Below, piece after piece: positions 30,484-40,635 of a stretch of DNA of 41,214 nucleotides. This DNA comes from Gammaproteobacteria bacterium (GTDB taxonomy: Bacteria > Pseudomonadota > Gammaproteobacteria > Arenicellales > Poriferihabitantaceae), in assembly GCA_022822625.1 (NCBI GenBank), contig JAJEAV010000077.1, positions 1-41,214 of the forward strand. Reading direction: 5' to 3'. Position 1 is the first letter of the stretch; every line of letters starts with the position of its first letter. The translations under genes were made by a program, and so were the position numbers. The notes below the pieces were generated by a model. It was given only the letters and a program-made list of their open reading frames with translations, searched no databases and had not been told where the DNA came from.

Positions 30484-31038
30484 CTAGATTTTTACCCAGC
30501 CTTCGGGCGGCTCGCTCCCGGGATGTATCCCTAGACACTTGCCACAGGTACGATCTTCGATACTGTTATAGAACGCATCAAACAGAGGGGGCAGGTCTTT
30601 CACGATATCGGTGACCTCCACTTCGACACGATGCACCTTTTCACCACATTCGAAACAGAACCACTCAAATCCATCAAGGTCGCCTTTTCTGCGTTGCCCC
30701 TCAACGACCAGACCGATCGAACCAGCAACCGGACGTTGTGGAGAATGGCGCACATGCGAGGGCAGCAGGAAAACCTCTCCTTCCCGAATCGGCACATCAT
30801 AAATCTGGCCGCCTTCAGCGATCTTGAGCAACATGTCACCCTGTAGCTGATAGAAGAATTCTTCCACTGGATCATCATGAAAGTCAACACGGGTATTCGG
30901 GCCACCGACGATCATAATCACCATCCCGGTCTTTTCGTCAAACAACTGCTTGTTTGCCACAGGTGGTTTCAAATAATCCCGATTATCTTCAATCCATTGT
31001 CCGAAATTAAAGGGCTGGTACTTTGGGTTGAAGTTCAT
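30484..31038 (-). CDS. haaO: 3-hydroxyanthranilate 3,4-dioxygenase
   Basis: Opens the ring of 3-hydroxyanthranilate to 2-amino-3-carboxymuconate semialdehyde. In 184 residues the cupin iron ligands H54, E60 and H98 (RVDFHDDPVEEFF; LLPSHVRHSP) and the rubredoxin-like second metal site C128/C131 and C165/C168 (FCFEC, CGKC) are all present, as in the Cupriavidus metallidurans enzyme. It is the first gene of an operon with the TRAP transporter and is divergent from the LysR gene. No kynureninase or ACMS decarboxylase gene is in the window. Confidence 0.92.
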   Translation of the reverse strand: MNFNPKYQPFNFGQWIEDNRDYLKPPVANKQLFDEKTGMVIMIVGGPNTRVDFHDDPVEEFFYQLQGDMLLKIAEGGQIYDVPIREGEVFLLPSHVRHSPQRPVAGSIGLVVEGQRRKGDLDGFEWFCFECGEKVHRVEVEVTDIVKDLPPLFDAFYNSIEDRTCGKCLGIHPGSEPPEGWVKI

Positions 31039-31091
31039 GATGGCAGGACTTCAGTGAAGATGGGGTAATACACACCTAAATTATCATAACA

Positions 31092-31111
31092 ACTTGATAT
31101 ATAATACAAGT
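31092..31111. promoter_or_regulatory. Candidate LysR-type operator
   Basis: The 20-bp dyad ACTTG-N10-CAAGT lies midway between haaO and lysR in an AT-rich 101-bp divergent region. It fits the T-N11-A style of LysR binding sites and would let the regulator control both directions. Confidence 0.55.
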
Positions 31112-31139
31112 CATAATTGGTTAATTTGATATTATTATT

Positions 31140-32150
31140 GTGAATATCAGAACGAATGGAGCCGATGGTCATGCGAACATCGCTCAGCGGATTCTAACAC
31201 GCCTCAAAATAAAGCAGTTGCGCCTGCTGGTTGCCATTGCCAAGCATAACAGCATTCTCCATGCTGCGGAAGAAATCAACATTTCCCAGCCCGCTGCTAC
31301 CAAACTGCTAAAGACCCTCGAGTCTGACTTCAATGTTCTGTTATTCGAGCGCACCAATCGGGGGGTTATTCCAACTCAATCCGGCGAAGCACTGGTTAAA
31401 CATGGCAAACTCGTCCTTGCCCAGATTTCTACTGCGGCTCAGGAGCTTGATGACCTGAGAGAGGGTCTTGGAGGAAGAATCGTGATCGGAACGCTACTTG
31501 CGGCTTCCGCACAGGTTTTGCCGCGCGCCATCATACTTTTACGTAAACAACGTCCCAAGGTCAGTATCATGGTCAGAGATGGTACCAATGATTTTCTGAT
31601 GCCGCTTCTGCATTCCGGCGAACTGGACATGGTGGTAGGACGCCTGACGGAATTTCGCTACCGGGAAGGCCTTACCCAGGAAATTCTTTGTGACGAAAGA
31701 ATTGTCGTTGTGTGTCGCAAGTCGCATCCGCTGGCCAGGCAAAAGTCCGTTTCCCTTGATGAAATGAGCCGGCACCAATGGATACTTCCGCCCACGCAGA
31801 CCACACTGCGTAGACAAATCGACAGTGCCTTCTTTGATCAGGGATTCTCCTCACCATCGCATCCGGTTGAATGTATCTCCTTTCTGACCAATCGTTCCCT
31901 GATTCTCGCTACAGACATGATTGGCGTGTTTCCGATACATGTCGTACAAAGAGAAATTACCGATGGTCAACTGGTCATTGTGAATTGCAAGCTGAACATA
32001 ACGCAGAGCCCAATCGGAGTCTCCTATCGAAAGGAGAGCATTTTGTCTCCGGCCGCTTCCAGTTTTCTCGAAATGCTTAGAATGGCCTCTGGAGAATTCC
32101 ATCCTAATGAAGAGGCCTGGACTGTAGACCAGAATCATGCGGCTGGATGA
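31140..32150 (+). CDS. LysR-family transcriptional regulator
   Basis: An N-terminal winged helix (LKIKQLRLLVAIAKHNSILHAAEE, ISQPAATKLLKTLE; residues 22-80) is followed by an inducer-binding domain (from about 110; GRIVIGTLLAAS, LHSGELDMVVGRL). GTG at 31140 is the start; the first 20 residues are an extension upstream of the HTH. The layout (divergent from haaO, upstream of the DapA-like gene) points to control of the catabolic cluster. The arrangement resembles GbpR/CbhR-type LysR regulators, but the ligand is unknown. Confidence 0.9.
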   Translation: MNIRTNGADGHANIAQRILTRLKIKQLRLLVAIAKHNSILHAAEEINISQPAATKLLKTLESDFNVLLFERTNRGVIPTQSGEALVKHGKLVLAQISTAAQELDDLREGLGGRIVIGTLLAASAQVLPRAIILLRKQRPKVSIMVRDGTNDFLMPLLHSGELDMVVGRLTEFRYREGLTQEILCDERIVVVCRKSHPLARQKSVSLDEMSRHQWILPPTQTTLRRQIDSAFFDQGFSSPSHPVECISFLTNRSLILATDMIGVFPIHVVQREITDGQLVIVNCKLNITQSPIGVSYRKESILSPAASSFLEMLRMASGEFHPNEEAWTVDQNHAAG

Positions 32151-32378
32151 GTTCGATACACCCCCGACAAGAAAAGCCCCACTTCCATTGGGAACGGATT
32201 GCATGACAGGAGTGTGGGTTGCTATCCATTTTGCTTATACCCGATTAATCTATCCTGAATTGAACTCTGAATACAAGCCGCTCAAAATAGGATCACTTGT
32301 AAACCGTTCCAATGAACTTTTTCGCTTTCGGGCAGATACTGGGAGTTGAACACTGCCTATTTCGTATATAGAGACAAC

Positions 32379-33332
32379 ATGAAGTACAGGAAACACCAGG
32401 CCAAGGAATATTCCCGAGAACACATGAAGGGAATCTGGGCAGCTGCCCTCAATCCAATGAAACCGGACTATTCATTGGACGAAGAAGGTCTGCGCAGCAA
32501 TATCAATCACTGGATCGAGGATCTGAAAATCCAGGGGTTCTTCATCGCCGGCAAACAGGGAGAGTTTTTTTCCATGTCCATAGATGAACGCAAGCGTAAT
32601 TTTGAAGTTGCAGTAGAGGCCTGTAATGGTCGAGCCGATACCATCATGTCCTGCTCCGACCAAAACTTCGATATCGTGATAGAACTGGCAAGGCATGCAC
32701 AGGCTATTGGCGCTGACTATATTGTTGTCCACGCACCCGTATTGCACTTTATTCATGATCGGGACGATACGTTATATAACTACTATCGAGAAATCTGCGA
32801 GCGTGTGGATATTGGAATTGCCATGTGGAGTCACCCTGACTCCGGTTACTTGATGAGCCCGGAACTCTGTTCACGGATTGCCAGACTCCCAAACATTATC
32901 GCAATTAAATATTCGGTTCCACGCAATATGTATCGAGAACTCACGATGCTGGCTGGCGACCAGATTCTGGTCAGTACCGCATCCGAAGATGAGTGGCTGG
33001 ACAACATTGTGGAATTGAACTGGCAACTTTATCTTTGTTCCTCACCGCCCTATCTGCTACAAACCCGTAATGATCTTCGCATGCATGAATATACCCAGTT
33101 GGCATTGTCCGGGAAAATCCATGAGGCCAGACAGGTGCGGGACAGTCTTGAACCGGTCCGCAAGGCCCTGCGGGAGACTCGTCCCGGCGGCAAACCCCAG
33201 GCACAGCAGAAATACTGGCAGGAACTGCTCGGTCAGGCCGGAGGCCCAGTACGCCCGCCACTACTGCAATTAACGGAACAGGAAAAGGAAATAATCCAAT
33301 CGGGATTTAACCAGTGCGGACTGAAACCCTGA
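32379..33332 (+). CDS. DapA-family (dihydrodipicolinate synthase-like) lyase/aldolase
   Basis: A class I aldolase-fold enzyme. The Schiff-base Lys is in IIAIKYSV (K177 from the ATG at 32379) and the proton-relay Tyr is probably in YNYYREI (about 133-136). The canonical GTTGE loop of true DapA reads GKQGE, so it is not expected to make dihydrodipicolinate; a pyruvate-dependent lyase or hydratase-aldolase in a degradation pathway is more likely. The MKYRKHQ start is preferred over a TTG at 32346. It lies downstream of lysR and is convergent with the dehydrogenase gene. Confidence 0.8.
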   Translation: MKYRKHQAKEYSREHMKGIWAAALNPMKPDYSLDEEGLRSNINHWIEDLKIQGFFIAGKQGEFFSMSIDERKRNFEVAVEACNGRADTIMSCSDQNFDIVIELARHAQAIGADYIVVHAPVLHFIHDRDDTLYNYYREICERVDIGIAMWSHPDSGYLMSPELCSRIARLPNIIAIKYSVPRNMYRELTMLAGDQILVSTASEDEWLDNIVELNWQLYLCSSPPYLLQTRNDLRMHEYTQLALSGKIHEARQVRDSLEPVRKALRETRPGGKPQAQQKYWQELLGQAGGPVRPPLLQLTEQEKEIIQSGFNQCGLKP

Positions 33333-33395
33333 TCAATTGGCTGTAACTGCTGGATTATTGCAATGGATTGCATCAACCCACTTCCAGCCGGCAAA

Positions 33396-34841
33396 TCAGA
33401 TTCCGATACTGTGCATGACGTTTTTCACGATTGTGTAGTGCAATAATCCCTCATCACCGCCTTCCCGCCCGTAACCGCTGGCCTTTACACCTCCAAACGG
33501 TGTTTCAGGGACCGATGCCTCCAGTGTATTGATTGATAAATTACCCACCTCCATCTCGTTGATCAACTGATCAACATTAGCGGCAGAATGGGTAAATGCG
33601 TAAGCTGCCAGACCATAGGGTACGCTGTTCGCCATTTCAATACCCTCGTCCAGAGAGGGAATCGAATTCAGGACAGCGATCGGGCCAAAGGGTTCGACCT
33701 TCATTATCTTTGCATCGTCAGGCACCTCAGACAATACTGTCGGCTCGAAAAAATACCCGCTGCCTTGACGTCTAGATCCTCCGGTCAACAGCTTGCCACC
33801 TCGCTCCCTGGCATCATCAACCAGATCCTGCAGTACCTTGAGCCGTCCAGAATGTGCGACCGGTCCCATATCGGTATCTTCACCCCGACCATTACCAACC
33901 TTCATGGCTTCGACCTGATGCACGAAACTATCGACAAAATCCGGATACAGCCTCTCATGTACATAAAACCGGGTTGGCGAAGTACACACCTGCCCCGCAT
34001 TGCGCATTTTTCGAATCGCGGATACTACCCCAACATCCTGTGCATCAACATCATCACAGACAATCACGGGTGCATGTCCGCCCAACTCCATCAATACTGG
34101 CGTCATATGTGCTGATGCCAGCATTGTCAAGCTTCGTCCTACCGAAGTCGAACCCGTAAATGCGACCAAGCGGATTTCTTCTCTTGGTATCAGGTATCCA
34201 GATATATCAGCCGGTTGCCCGAAGACCAGATTCATGACCCCCGGAGGAAGTCCGGCATCCTGGAAGGCACGAGCGATGTGAATCGAACCGGCAGGGGTTT
34301 GTTCCGCCGGTTTGAGTATGACTGAACAGCCTGAAGCCAGTGCCCCGGCTATCTTGCGTGCCGGTTGGCTCATTGGAAAATTCCACGGCGAGAACGAGGC
34401 CACACAGCCAATTGGCTGGCGTATGACAAGATAACGGATGTGTGGCGCACTTGGAATGACACGACCGTATAGTCGTTGCCCTTCCGCCGCATCCCATTCA
34501 AAAAATTCACATCCGCGAATGACTTCCAGACGAGACTGTCGAATAGGCTTGCCCGACTCCAGACTTATTGATTGCGCGATTTCTTCACAACGTTGCCGCA
34601 TCAGCCGGGAAGCTTCCAGAATAATCCGGCTTCGCTCAAGTGGCGCAGTCCTACTCCAAACCCGAAACCCTTCTTCTGCAACAGTGACCGCGCAATCCAG
34701 CTGATCCTCACTGACCACTGGCAATAGTCCAATCTGATTCTCATCCGATGGGTTAAGGACCGGGAGATGTTCTTTCGAATCAAGCCATTTCCCACCGATA
34801 AACAGTTGAATTTTCGGGTATGCGTGCGTTTCAGGTTTCAT
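33396..34841 (-). CDS. NAD(P)-dependent aldehyde dehydrogenase
   Basis: ALDH superfamily, 481 residues. It has FSPWNFPMSQPARK (150-163), the nucleotide-binding FTGSTSVGRSL, the general base Glu in MELGGHAP (E252) and the catalytic Cys in NAGQVCTSPTRF (C286). The closest style is succinate/ketoglutarate-semialdehyde dehydrogenases. In this context an aldehyde from the meta-cleavage or DapA-like reaction, such as a muconate semialdehyde, is plausible. It is convergent with the DapA-like gene (63 nt apart) and has its own upstream AT-rich region. Confidence 0.9.
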   Translation of the reverse strand: MKPETHAYPKIQLFIGGKWLDSKEHLPVLNPSDENQIGLLPVVSEDQLDCAVTVAEEGFRVWSRTAPLERSRIILEASRLMRQRCEEIAQSISLESGKPIRQSRLEVIRGCEFFEWDAAEGQRLYGRVIPSAPHIRYLVIRQPIGCVASFSPWNFPMSQPARKIAGALASGCSVILKPAEQTPAGSIHIARAFQDAGLPPGVMNLVFGQPADISGYLIPREEIRLVAFTGSTSVGRSLTMLASAHMTPVLMELGGHAPVIVCDDVDAQDVGVVSAIRKMRNAGQVCTSPTRFYVHERLYPDFVDSFVHQVEAMKVGNGRGEDTDMGPVAHSGRLKVLQDLVDDARERGGKLLTGGSRRQGSGYFFEPTVLSEVPDDAKIMKVEPFGPIAVLNSIPSLDEGIEMANSVPYGLAAYAFTHSAANVDQLINEMEVGNLSINTLEASVPETPFGGVKASGYGREGGDEGLLHYTIVKNVMHSIGI

Positions 34842-35025
34842 GGGTTTGGCGACTCCAGAAGGTCAGCCAGTGATGTGCCAGGTAAATCCGAGACAAGACT
34901 ATTGGAAAATGGGTATAAAAATCAAGTCAAATCAAGAAAGTCGTTATATATATTTGAAATATCCAATAACTCCATTTCCGCATGGCAGGCGTGGGCGGAC
35001 TATTCTGAATCCATTGACGATTTTG

Positions 35026-35937
35026 TCATTGACCAAAACCTTCCAGCCATTCGGCAAGTTTCTCGACCATGGTCTGCCCATAACCCCGAAAGAAGTGGGT
35101 TGCACCCTCAACCGGGATTTGCATCGACATGGGATTCCCGTTTTGCTTCAGCAGTTCCTGTCGATACGGAACCATCTGCAAGGGGCGCGGGTATTCTCGG
35201 GTGCCATAAATATCCAGTACCGGAATAGCAAGATTGCCGATCGGGAAAGGGGTCTGCAGCTCCTGCCCGATGTCGGTCGTCCCAAGTCCCATCGCGATAT
35301 ACCCGTCAATCGGCGGATCAGAAATACTGTTCATCCAGTCATTGGCCATATGCACACCGCAACTGTGTGCCGCTAGCACGATCCTTGCTGCTCCCTGTTC
35401 TTCAAGATAACGAACAGCCGCTTCAATGCGGGGATGCGCATATTTCAGAATCGGCACATAATCCAGGTAGGTTTTCCCCTTCTCCAGTACCGGCATCTGG
35501 ATCGAAAGGGTATCCCAGCCATGCTCGGACAGGCCGACCCGAAGTGGCCCGATCAACTCTTCTTCATCAAGGTGAACATCCCGTCCGTGCAGCAGAATCA
35601 CCGCGCCCCTTGAGTCCTCGACCTCGATGTGTACACTCAAGAATTCCCGTTCCCCATCGGAAAGCCATACTGCATCGCCATCGAAAAGATAAGGTTCGAT
35701 TTGTTCATTGATGCGCGCTTCCCGGCCATAATCGGGCACATCATCACCCAATGCAGGGATCGCTGGAATGACTGTAGAAAACAGCATGGTCGTAAAAAGC
35801 AGCGCAAGCTGCCGGACTGCCCTGACAGTCGAGAAAGGAACCCGGAAGCAGTCATCGGGAAGGCTCTCGCCCGAGCACTCCGGCAATGACGCGCACCCAT
35901 TCGCAAATTGATTTTTCAATATTCGTTGATCACCCAT
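35026..35937 (-). CDS. DUF3530-type alpha/beta hydrolase, membrane-anchored or exported
   Basis: A predicted serine hydrolase. The oxyanion segment VILLHGRDVH, the nucleophile elbow AAHSCGVHMA and a late His in GATHFFRGYG give a plausible Ser-Asp-His triad. A hydrophobic segment at about residues 44-63 (LALLFTTMLFSTVIPAIPAL) could be a signal anchor, with about 40 unusual residues before it. The ATG at 35937 has a suitable AGGTGA. It follows pntB by 27 nt and is probably co-transcribed. Substrate unknown. Confidence 0.75.
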   Translation of the reverse strand: MGDQRILKNQFANGCASLPECSGESLPDDCFRVPFSTVRAVRQLALLFTTMLFSTVIPAIPALGDDVPDYGREARINEQIEPYLFDGDAVWLSDGEREFLSVHIEVEDSRGAVILLHGRDVHLDEEELIGPLRVGLSEHGWDTLSIQMPVLEKGKTYLDYVPILKYAHPRIEAAVRYLEEQGAARIVLAAHSCGVHMANDWMNSISDPPIDGYIAMGLGTTDIGQELQTPFPIGNLAIPVLDIYGTREYPRPLQMVPYRQELLKQNGNPMSMQIPVEGATHFFRGYGQTMVEKLAEWLEGFGQ

Positions 35938-35964
35938 TGAATCACCTGATACATGGAGGTCTGG

Positions 35965-37371
35965 TCAGATCAGGTGAGCGACCAGCCCTTCGATACTGTC
36001 TCTTGCATCACCGAACAGCATTTTCGTGTTCGGCTTGAAGAACAATGGATTTTCAATGCCCGCGTATCCACTCGCCATACTGCGCTTCAGGACAATCACT
36101 TCACGAGCATTCCAGACTTCAATGACCGGCATTCCGGCAATGGGTCCTTCAGGGTCATCGATGGCAGAAGGGTTCACTATGTCATTGGCACCAATCACCA
36201 TGACCATGTCTGTGTCAGGCAAGTCTTCCTGGATTTCGTCCATCTCCAGAACAATGTCATAAGGAACTCGGGCCTCGGCAAGCAGTACATTCATGTGCCC
36301 CGGCATCCTGCCGGCTACCGGGTGGATTGCAAAGCGGACATTGACTCCTTTCTCGCGCAGTCTGCGCGTCAATTCGTAAACCGCATGCTGGGCATGTGCA
36401 ACTGCCATCCCATAACCCGGGACAATCACGAGTGAACTGATATTGTTCAGTGCTGCACCGCATTCATCCCGGGAGATTTCGACAGCAGTACCCTGATCGG
36501 TCTGACCGGCTCCTGAGCCTGTGCTCTGGCCTCCAAAGCCACCCATGATAACGCTGACGAATTTGCGATTCATGGCGCGACACATGATGTAACTCAGGAT
36601 CGCACCACTGGAGCCAACCAGTGCCCCGGTCACGATCAGCAGGTCGTTGGAGAGCATGAAGCCGGTCGCTGCCGCTGCCCATCCCGAATAACTATTGAGC
36701 ATGGAAATTACCACCGGCATGTCAGCACCACCGATCGCCATCACCATGTGTACACCAAACAACAGGGCAATAACCGTCATAATTACCAGTGCAGTCATGC
36801 CATTGGGAATATCTGCCGCCTGTATGAAGTCATGACCATACCAGATGCAGACTAGAAGACCAGCCAGATTAACCAGATGCCTGCCCGGAAAAATCACCGG
36901 CTTGCTGGTGATGAACCCGTTCAGCTTGCCAAATGCAATTACCGATCCGGTGAAGGTCACCGCGCCGATCAGGATGCCAAGATAAATCTCAACTTCATGC
37001 ACAACCTTCTCGGCACCGCTATACAGGCCTTCACTGCCGAGATAGCTTGAAAACCCGACCAGTACTGCCGCCAGTCCTACAAAACTATGCAGGAGGGCCA
37101 CCAGCTCGGGCATCTGCGTCATCTGGACCCGGCTTGCCCGCCAGGCACCTACAGCACCTCCCAACAGCATGGGGATCAGGATATAGACATAACTCTCAAT
37201 GCTGTCATGGAAGGCCGTCGCCACAATAGCGATTGCCATGCCTGCCATGCCAAAGACATTTCCTCTTCGTGCGCTTTCCTGATGGCTAAGTCCACCAAGA
37301 CTGAGAATAAACAGGATACTGGCTATGATGTATGCGCCAGTTATTGCACCTTGATATGCTGAAACCTCCAT
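35965..37371 (-). CDS. pntB: NAD(P) transhydrogenase subunit beta
   Basis: Membrane subunit of the proton-translocating transhydrogenase that makes NADPH. The start is the ATG at 37371 ([15 protein letters not shown]), 2 nt after the pntA stop; the longer open frame to 37596 lies inside pntA and is not real. The 468 residues have eight or nine membrane helices (domain II) then the NADP-binding domain III with [36 protein letters not shown], and [12 protein letters not shown]. It is complete. Confidence 0.95.
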   Translation of the reverse strand: MEVSAYQGAITGAYIIASILFILSLGGLSHQESARRGNVFGMAGMAIAIVATAFHDSIESYVYILIPMLLGGAVGAWRASRVQMTQMPELVALLHSFVGLAAVLVGFSSYLGSEGLYSGAEKVVHEVEIYLGILIGAVTFTGSVIAFGKLNGFITSKPVIFPGRHLVNLAGLLVCIWYGHDFIQAADIPNGMTALVIMTVIALLFGVHMVMAIGGADMPVVISMLNSYSGWAAAATGFMLSNDLLIVTGALVGSSGAILSYIMCRAMNRKFVSVIMGGFGGQSTGSGAGQTDQGTAVEISRDECGAALNNISSLVIVPGYGMAVAHAQHAVYELTRRLREKGVNVRFAIHPVAGRMPGHMNVLLAEARVPYDIVLEMDEIQEDLPDTDMVMVIGANDIVNPSAIDDPEGPIAGMPVIEVWNAREVIVLKRSMASGYAGIENPLFFKPNTKMLFGDARDSIEGLVAHLI

Positions 37372-37373
37372 GA

Positions 37374-38936
37374 CTATTCCTTCCTGAACATCCTGAGCAT
37401 ACGCTGGGTAACGAGAAATCCACCTGCAACGTTTATGGATGCAATGGTCACAGCCACGATGGCAAGCCAGACTGCCAGTTGACTGGACGCATCGATCTGC
37501 AGCATCGCCCCGATCAGGATAATGCCACTGATTGCATTGGTTACACTCATCAACGGCGTATGCAGTGCGGGAGTAACATTCCAGATCACCTGCCACCCGA
37601 TGAAGCAGGCCAACACGAAAACCGTGAAATGCATCATGAATGAAGCCGGTGCAACCGAGCCCATGGCAATCAGCAGAATACCGGCAACACCCATTCCAAT
37701 GAGTGTGGACACAGCTCGATTCCGAGGAGTTGACTCTACAACAGGCAGACTCTCACTTGGCGCGGAAGTGCTTTCTGGCGGAGTCACTGATGTCTCGAGT
37801 GGCGGCGGAGGCCAGAGAATCTCCCCCTGTTTGACTACGGTACTTCCCCGTACGATAGCGTCCTCAATGTCCAGAACCAGATTGCCATCCTTCCCGGGAG
37901 TGAGATCGTCAAGCAAGTGGAAAACATTTGCCGCAAAAAGCACGCTCGCCTGATGTGCCATGCGTGATGTCAGGTCTGTATAGCCGATTATGGTCACGCC
38001 ATGATCATTTACCGCCTCGTTCGGTACCGTGAGTTCGCAGTTCCCACCTTGTTCTGCTGCCAAGTCCACAATCACGCTGCCCGGCCGCATCGAGCGCACC
38101 ATTTCAGTAGTTATCAGCCTGGGCGCAGGCCTGCCCGGTATCAAGGCGGTAGTGATGATGATATCGACATCCCTGGCCTGTTCGGCGAACAACGCCATTT
38201 CAGCCTCAATGAAGGCTTCACTCATCACCTTGGCGTATCCACCCGTACCCTCTCCCTCTTCCTCAAAGTCAAGTTCCAGAAATTCCGCGTTCATGCTTTC
38301 GATTTGATCCTTGACTTCAGGGCGCGTATCAAAGGCTCTGACAATGGCACCAAGACTGACTGCGGTACCGATCGCGGAAAGTCCGGCTACGCCGGCACCA
38401 ATCACCAGCACCTTGGCTGGGGCAATCTTGCCGGCGGCGGTAATCTGGCCAGTGAAAAACCGTCCAAAATGATTACCCGCCTCCAGCACCGCCCGGTATC
38501 CGGCAATATTCGCCATGGAGGACAGTATGTCCATCTTCTGGGCACGTGAGATTCTCGGTATTGCATCAAGGGCCAGAACCGTACCGCCTGCCTCGGCAAT
38601 CCGTGCGGTCATCTCCTGTCGAAGTGCCGGTTCATATACCGAGATCAGCATTCTGGAGTCACGAATCAGGGTCGACTCGTGACAGCCCATCCCGGAGTGC
38701 ATCTCGGGAGGCCGTATCTTGCATACGATATCGGAACGATCCCAGAGCGAGGCCGTATTCAAGCCAGCCTCGGCTCCGGCATCAACATAATCCTGGTCGG
38801 CAAAGCCTGCGGATACACCAGCCCCGGCTTCAACTAGAACGTCATAGCCGAGATCCATTATTCGCCTGACCTCGTCAGGCGTACATGACACTCGTTTTTC
38901 GTTCGCCGCAATTTCTTTTGGAATGCCTATAATCAC
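37374..38936 (-). CDS. pntA: NAD(P) transhydrogenase subunit alpha
   Basis: Full-length alpha subunit with NAD-binding domain I (1-380; [46 protein letters not shown]), a Pro/Ser-rich linker ([17 protein letters not shown]) and four membrane helices at the C-terminus. The start is best placed at GTG 38936 (V-IIGIPKE) with GGTGA upstream; an ATG at 38996 adds 20 unmatched residues. It is not split into pntAA/pntAB as in some alphaproteobacteria. First gene of pntA-pntB-hydrolase. Confidence 0.93.
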   Translation of the reverse strand: MIIGIPKEIAANEKRVSCTPDEVRRIMDLGYDVLVEAGAGVSAGFADQDYVDAGAEAGLNTASLWDRSDIVCKIRPPEMHSGMGCHESTLIRDSRMLISVYEPALRQEMTARIAEAGGTVLALDAIPRISRAQKMDILSSMANIAGYRAVLEAGNHFGRFFTGQITAAGKIAPAKVLVIGAGVAGLSAIGTAVSLGAIVRAFDTRPEVKDQIESMNAEFLELDFEEEGEGTGGYAKVMSEAFIEAEMALFAEQARDVDIIITTALIPGRPAPRLITTEMVRSMRPGSVIVDLAAEQGGNCELTVPNEAVNDHGVTIIGYTDLTSRMAHQASVLFAANVFHLLDDLTPGKDGNLVLDIEDAIVRGSTVVKQGEILWPPPPLETSVTPPESTSAPSESLPVVESTPRNRAVSTLIGMGVAGILLIAMGSVAPASFMMHFTVFVLACFIGWQVIWNVTPALHTPLMSVTNAISGIILIGAMLQIDASSQLAVWLAIVAVTIASINVAGGFLVTQRMLRMFRKE

Positions 38937-39108
38937 GAATGATTCACCATAAATCTGGATAGTTCGGGAGTTGAATTGAGGCGCATATTGTAACAATAGC
39001 AGCCCCTTTATTGCATAATCGAGCCTGCGCCAATAAACCCGTGCAGTACATCGACAAACAGGCGCTGCGCCTTAGGCCGTAATTCTAAATCGTCATTCCG
39101 GAAAAATC

Positions 39109-40623
39109 ATGAACATGCTGAAATTCGCCTACGGAACCACGGTGTTTGTTTCATCGGCCATGCTCATGGTGCTCGAGATTACGGCAGGACGCATCATTGC
39201 ACCTTATGTGGGCAACTCCCTGTATAGCTGGACCTCGGTCATCGGAGTGGTGCTGGCCGGACTCTCATTTGGTAACTGGCTGGGTGGATGGCTTGCGGAC
39301 CGCAATCATGGACACCGCACTCTCGGAATTACCCTCGGCATTGGTGCACTTGCCTCGCTCCTGGTGCTGGCCCTTCTTCCCGCTTACGGAGCCTTGATTC
39401 GAGGCCAATTGCTCAGTCTGGCGTGGACCAGTCTATTACTGGTTTTCGGATTGTTTCTGGTGCCGGCGATTTTGCTCGGCATTATTTCTCCTCTGGTTAC
39501 CACACTCTATCTAAAAATCGACGAAAGTATCGGCCGTGCGGTTGGACTGCTGCATGCACTCGGCGCAACCGGCAGCATCTTTGGCACATTCGCTGCCGGT
39601 TTTGTTTTTATCCAGTGGATCGGTACTCGCTGGACCATCATCATGGTAGCGATTGTCCTGATGCTGCTAGCCCTGCCATGGCTAATCCGTGGACTGCATC
39701 GAACCCCCCTCTTGATGTCCTTGCTGGCTGCCGGATTCGGCGTGGGCGCGATCACGGACCGCGTGAGCGGATTTGCCGCACCATGCGATGTTGAAAGCCA
39801 GTATTACTGTCTTCGAGTTATTGACAGTCACGATCAGCCGGGCACCGTGAACACCCGTTCGCTGGCGATTGACCACTTGATCCACGGAACCAACGACCTT
39901 GCTAACCCTGAATCCCTGCTAACCCCGTATATCCATGGAATGGATACCTTGGTCGAGTCTCGATTTTCCCGCAACGCATCCTTGCGATACTTCTTTGCGG
40001 GCGGTGGTGCATACACCTACCCCAGAGCCTTGGCTGCACGGCATGGAGAGAATGAAATCGTGGTGAGCGAGATTGATCCGGCAGTCACGAAAATTGCACA
40101 ATCCGAGCTTGACCTTGATATCTCGGAAATGGTTGTTCATCACGATGATTCACGCTATGTACTGGAGCGCTATGACGCGAATCGTTTTGATGTGCTCATA
40201 CTTGATGCATTTCATGATATTGGTTCCCCTCCCCACCTGACGACCCGGGAATTCAACAACCTGATCAGAAGTCGACTTTCTGAAAACGGTCTGTTCCTGA
40301 TCAATGCAGTCGATCAGTTTCCGAACAGCATCTTCATTCGCGCCTTGCTCAAAACACTGAAGGAAAGCTTTGCGCATGTTGAAGTATGGATTGAACGCCC
40401 ATCCAGTACGCAGAATCGCCTGACCTTCATCCTGTCGGCTTCGAATCAACCGTTCGAATTTTCCGAAGTCGAATCGCAACGCGGGATTTTCAGGGTCTGG
40501 TACAACATTACTGATTTCATTGAAGAGCAGGCCCTGAAGTATGACGCAATCATCCTGACTGATGATTACGCCCCAGTTGAGCGCTTGATCAGCGTACTCT
40601 TTACGAGTGCACAGCAACTCTAG
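39109..40623 (+). CDS. Fused membrane/spermidine-synthase-like protein
   Basis: The N-terminal half (1-215) has about seven hydrophobic helices with the MFS-like opening MLMVLEITAGRIIAPYVGNS. The C-terminal half (about 220-504) has the spermidine-synthase fold: LRYFFAGGGAYTYPRAL (SAM/decarboxy-SAM site), VVSEIDPAV, DDSRYVLE, and LILDAFHD. This is a widespread family annotated as fused MFS/spermidine synthase; aminopropyltransferase activity is not demonstrated. Divergent from pntA with about 170 nt between. Confidence 0.85.
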   Translation: MNMLKFAYGTTVFVSSAMLMVLEITAGRIIAPYVGNSLYSWTSVIGVVLAGLSFGNWLGGWLADRNHGHRTLGITLGIGALASLLVLALLPAYGALIRGQLLSLAWTSLLLVFGLFLVPAILLGIISPLVTTLYLKIDESIGRAVGLLHALGATGSIFGTFAAGFVFIQWIGTRWTIIMVAIVLMLLALPWLIRGLHRTPLLMSLLAAGFGVGAITDRVSGFAAPCDVESQYYCLRVIDSHDQPGTVNTRSLAIDHLIHGTNDLANPESLLTPYIHGMDTLVESRFSRNASLRYFFAGGGAYTYPRALAARHGENEIVVSEIDPAVTKIAQSELDLDISEMVVHHDDSRYVLERYDANRFDVLILDAFHDIGSPPHLTTREFNNLIRSRLSENGLFLINAVDQFPNSIFIRALLKTLKESFAHVEVWIERPSSTQNRLTFILSASNQPFEFSEVESQRGIFRVWYNITDFIEEQALKYDAIILTDDYAPVERLISVLFTSAQQL

Positions 40624-40635
40624 TTTCGTCTTCTC

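Noticed and set aside
35965..37596. 543-residue version of PntB
   Set aside because: The first 75 residues are a shadow frame inside pntA; the family N-terminus begins at the ATG at 37371.
39060..39072. AGGCGC-T-GCGCCT palindrome upstream of the spermidine-synthase-like gene
   Set aside because: It is short, single-copy as far as I can see, and could arise by chance; no partner site supports an operator.
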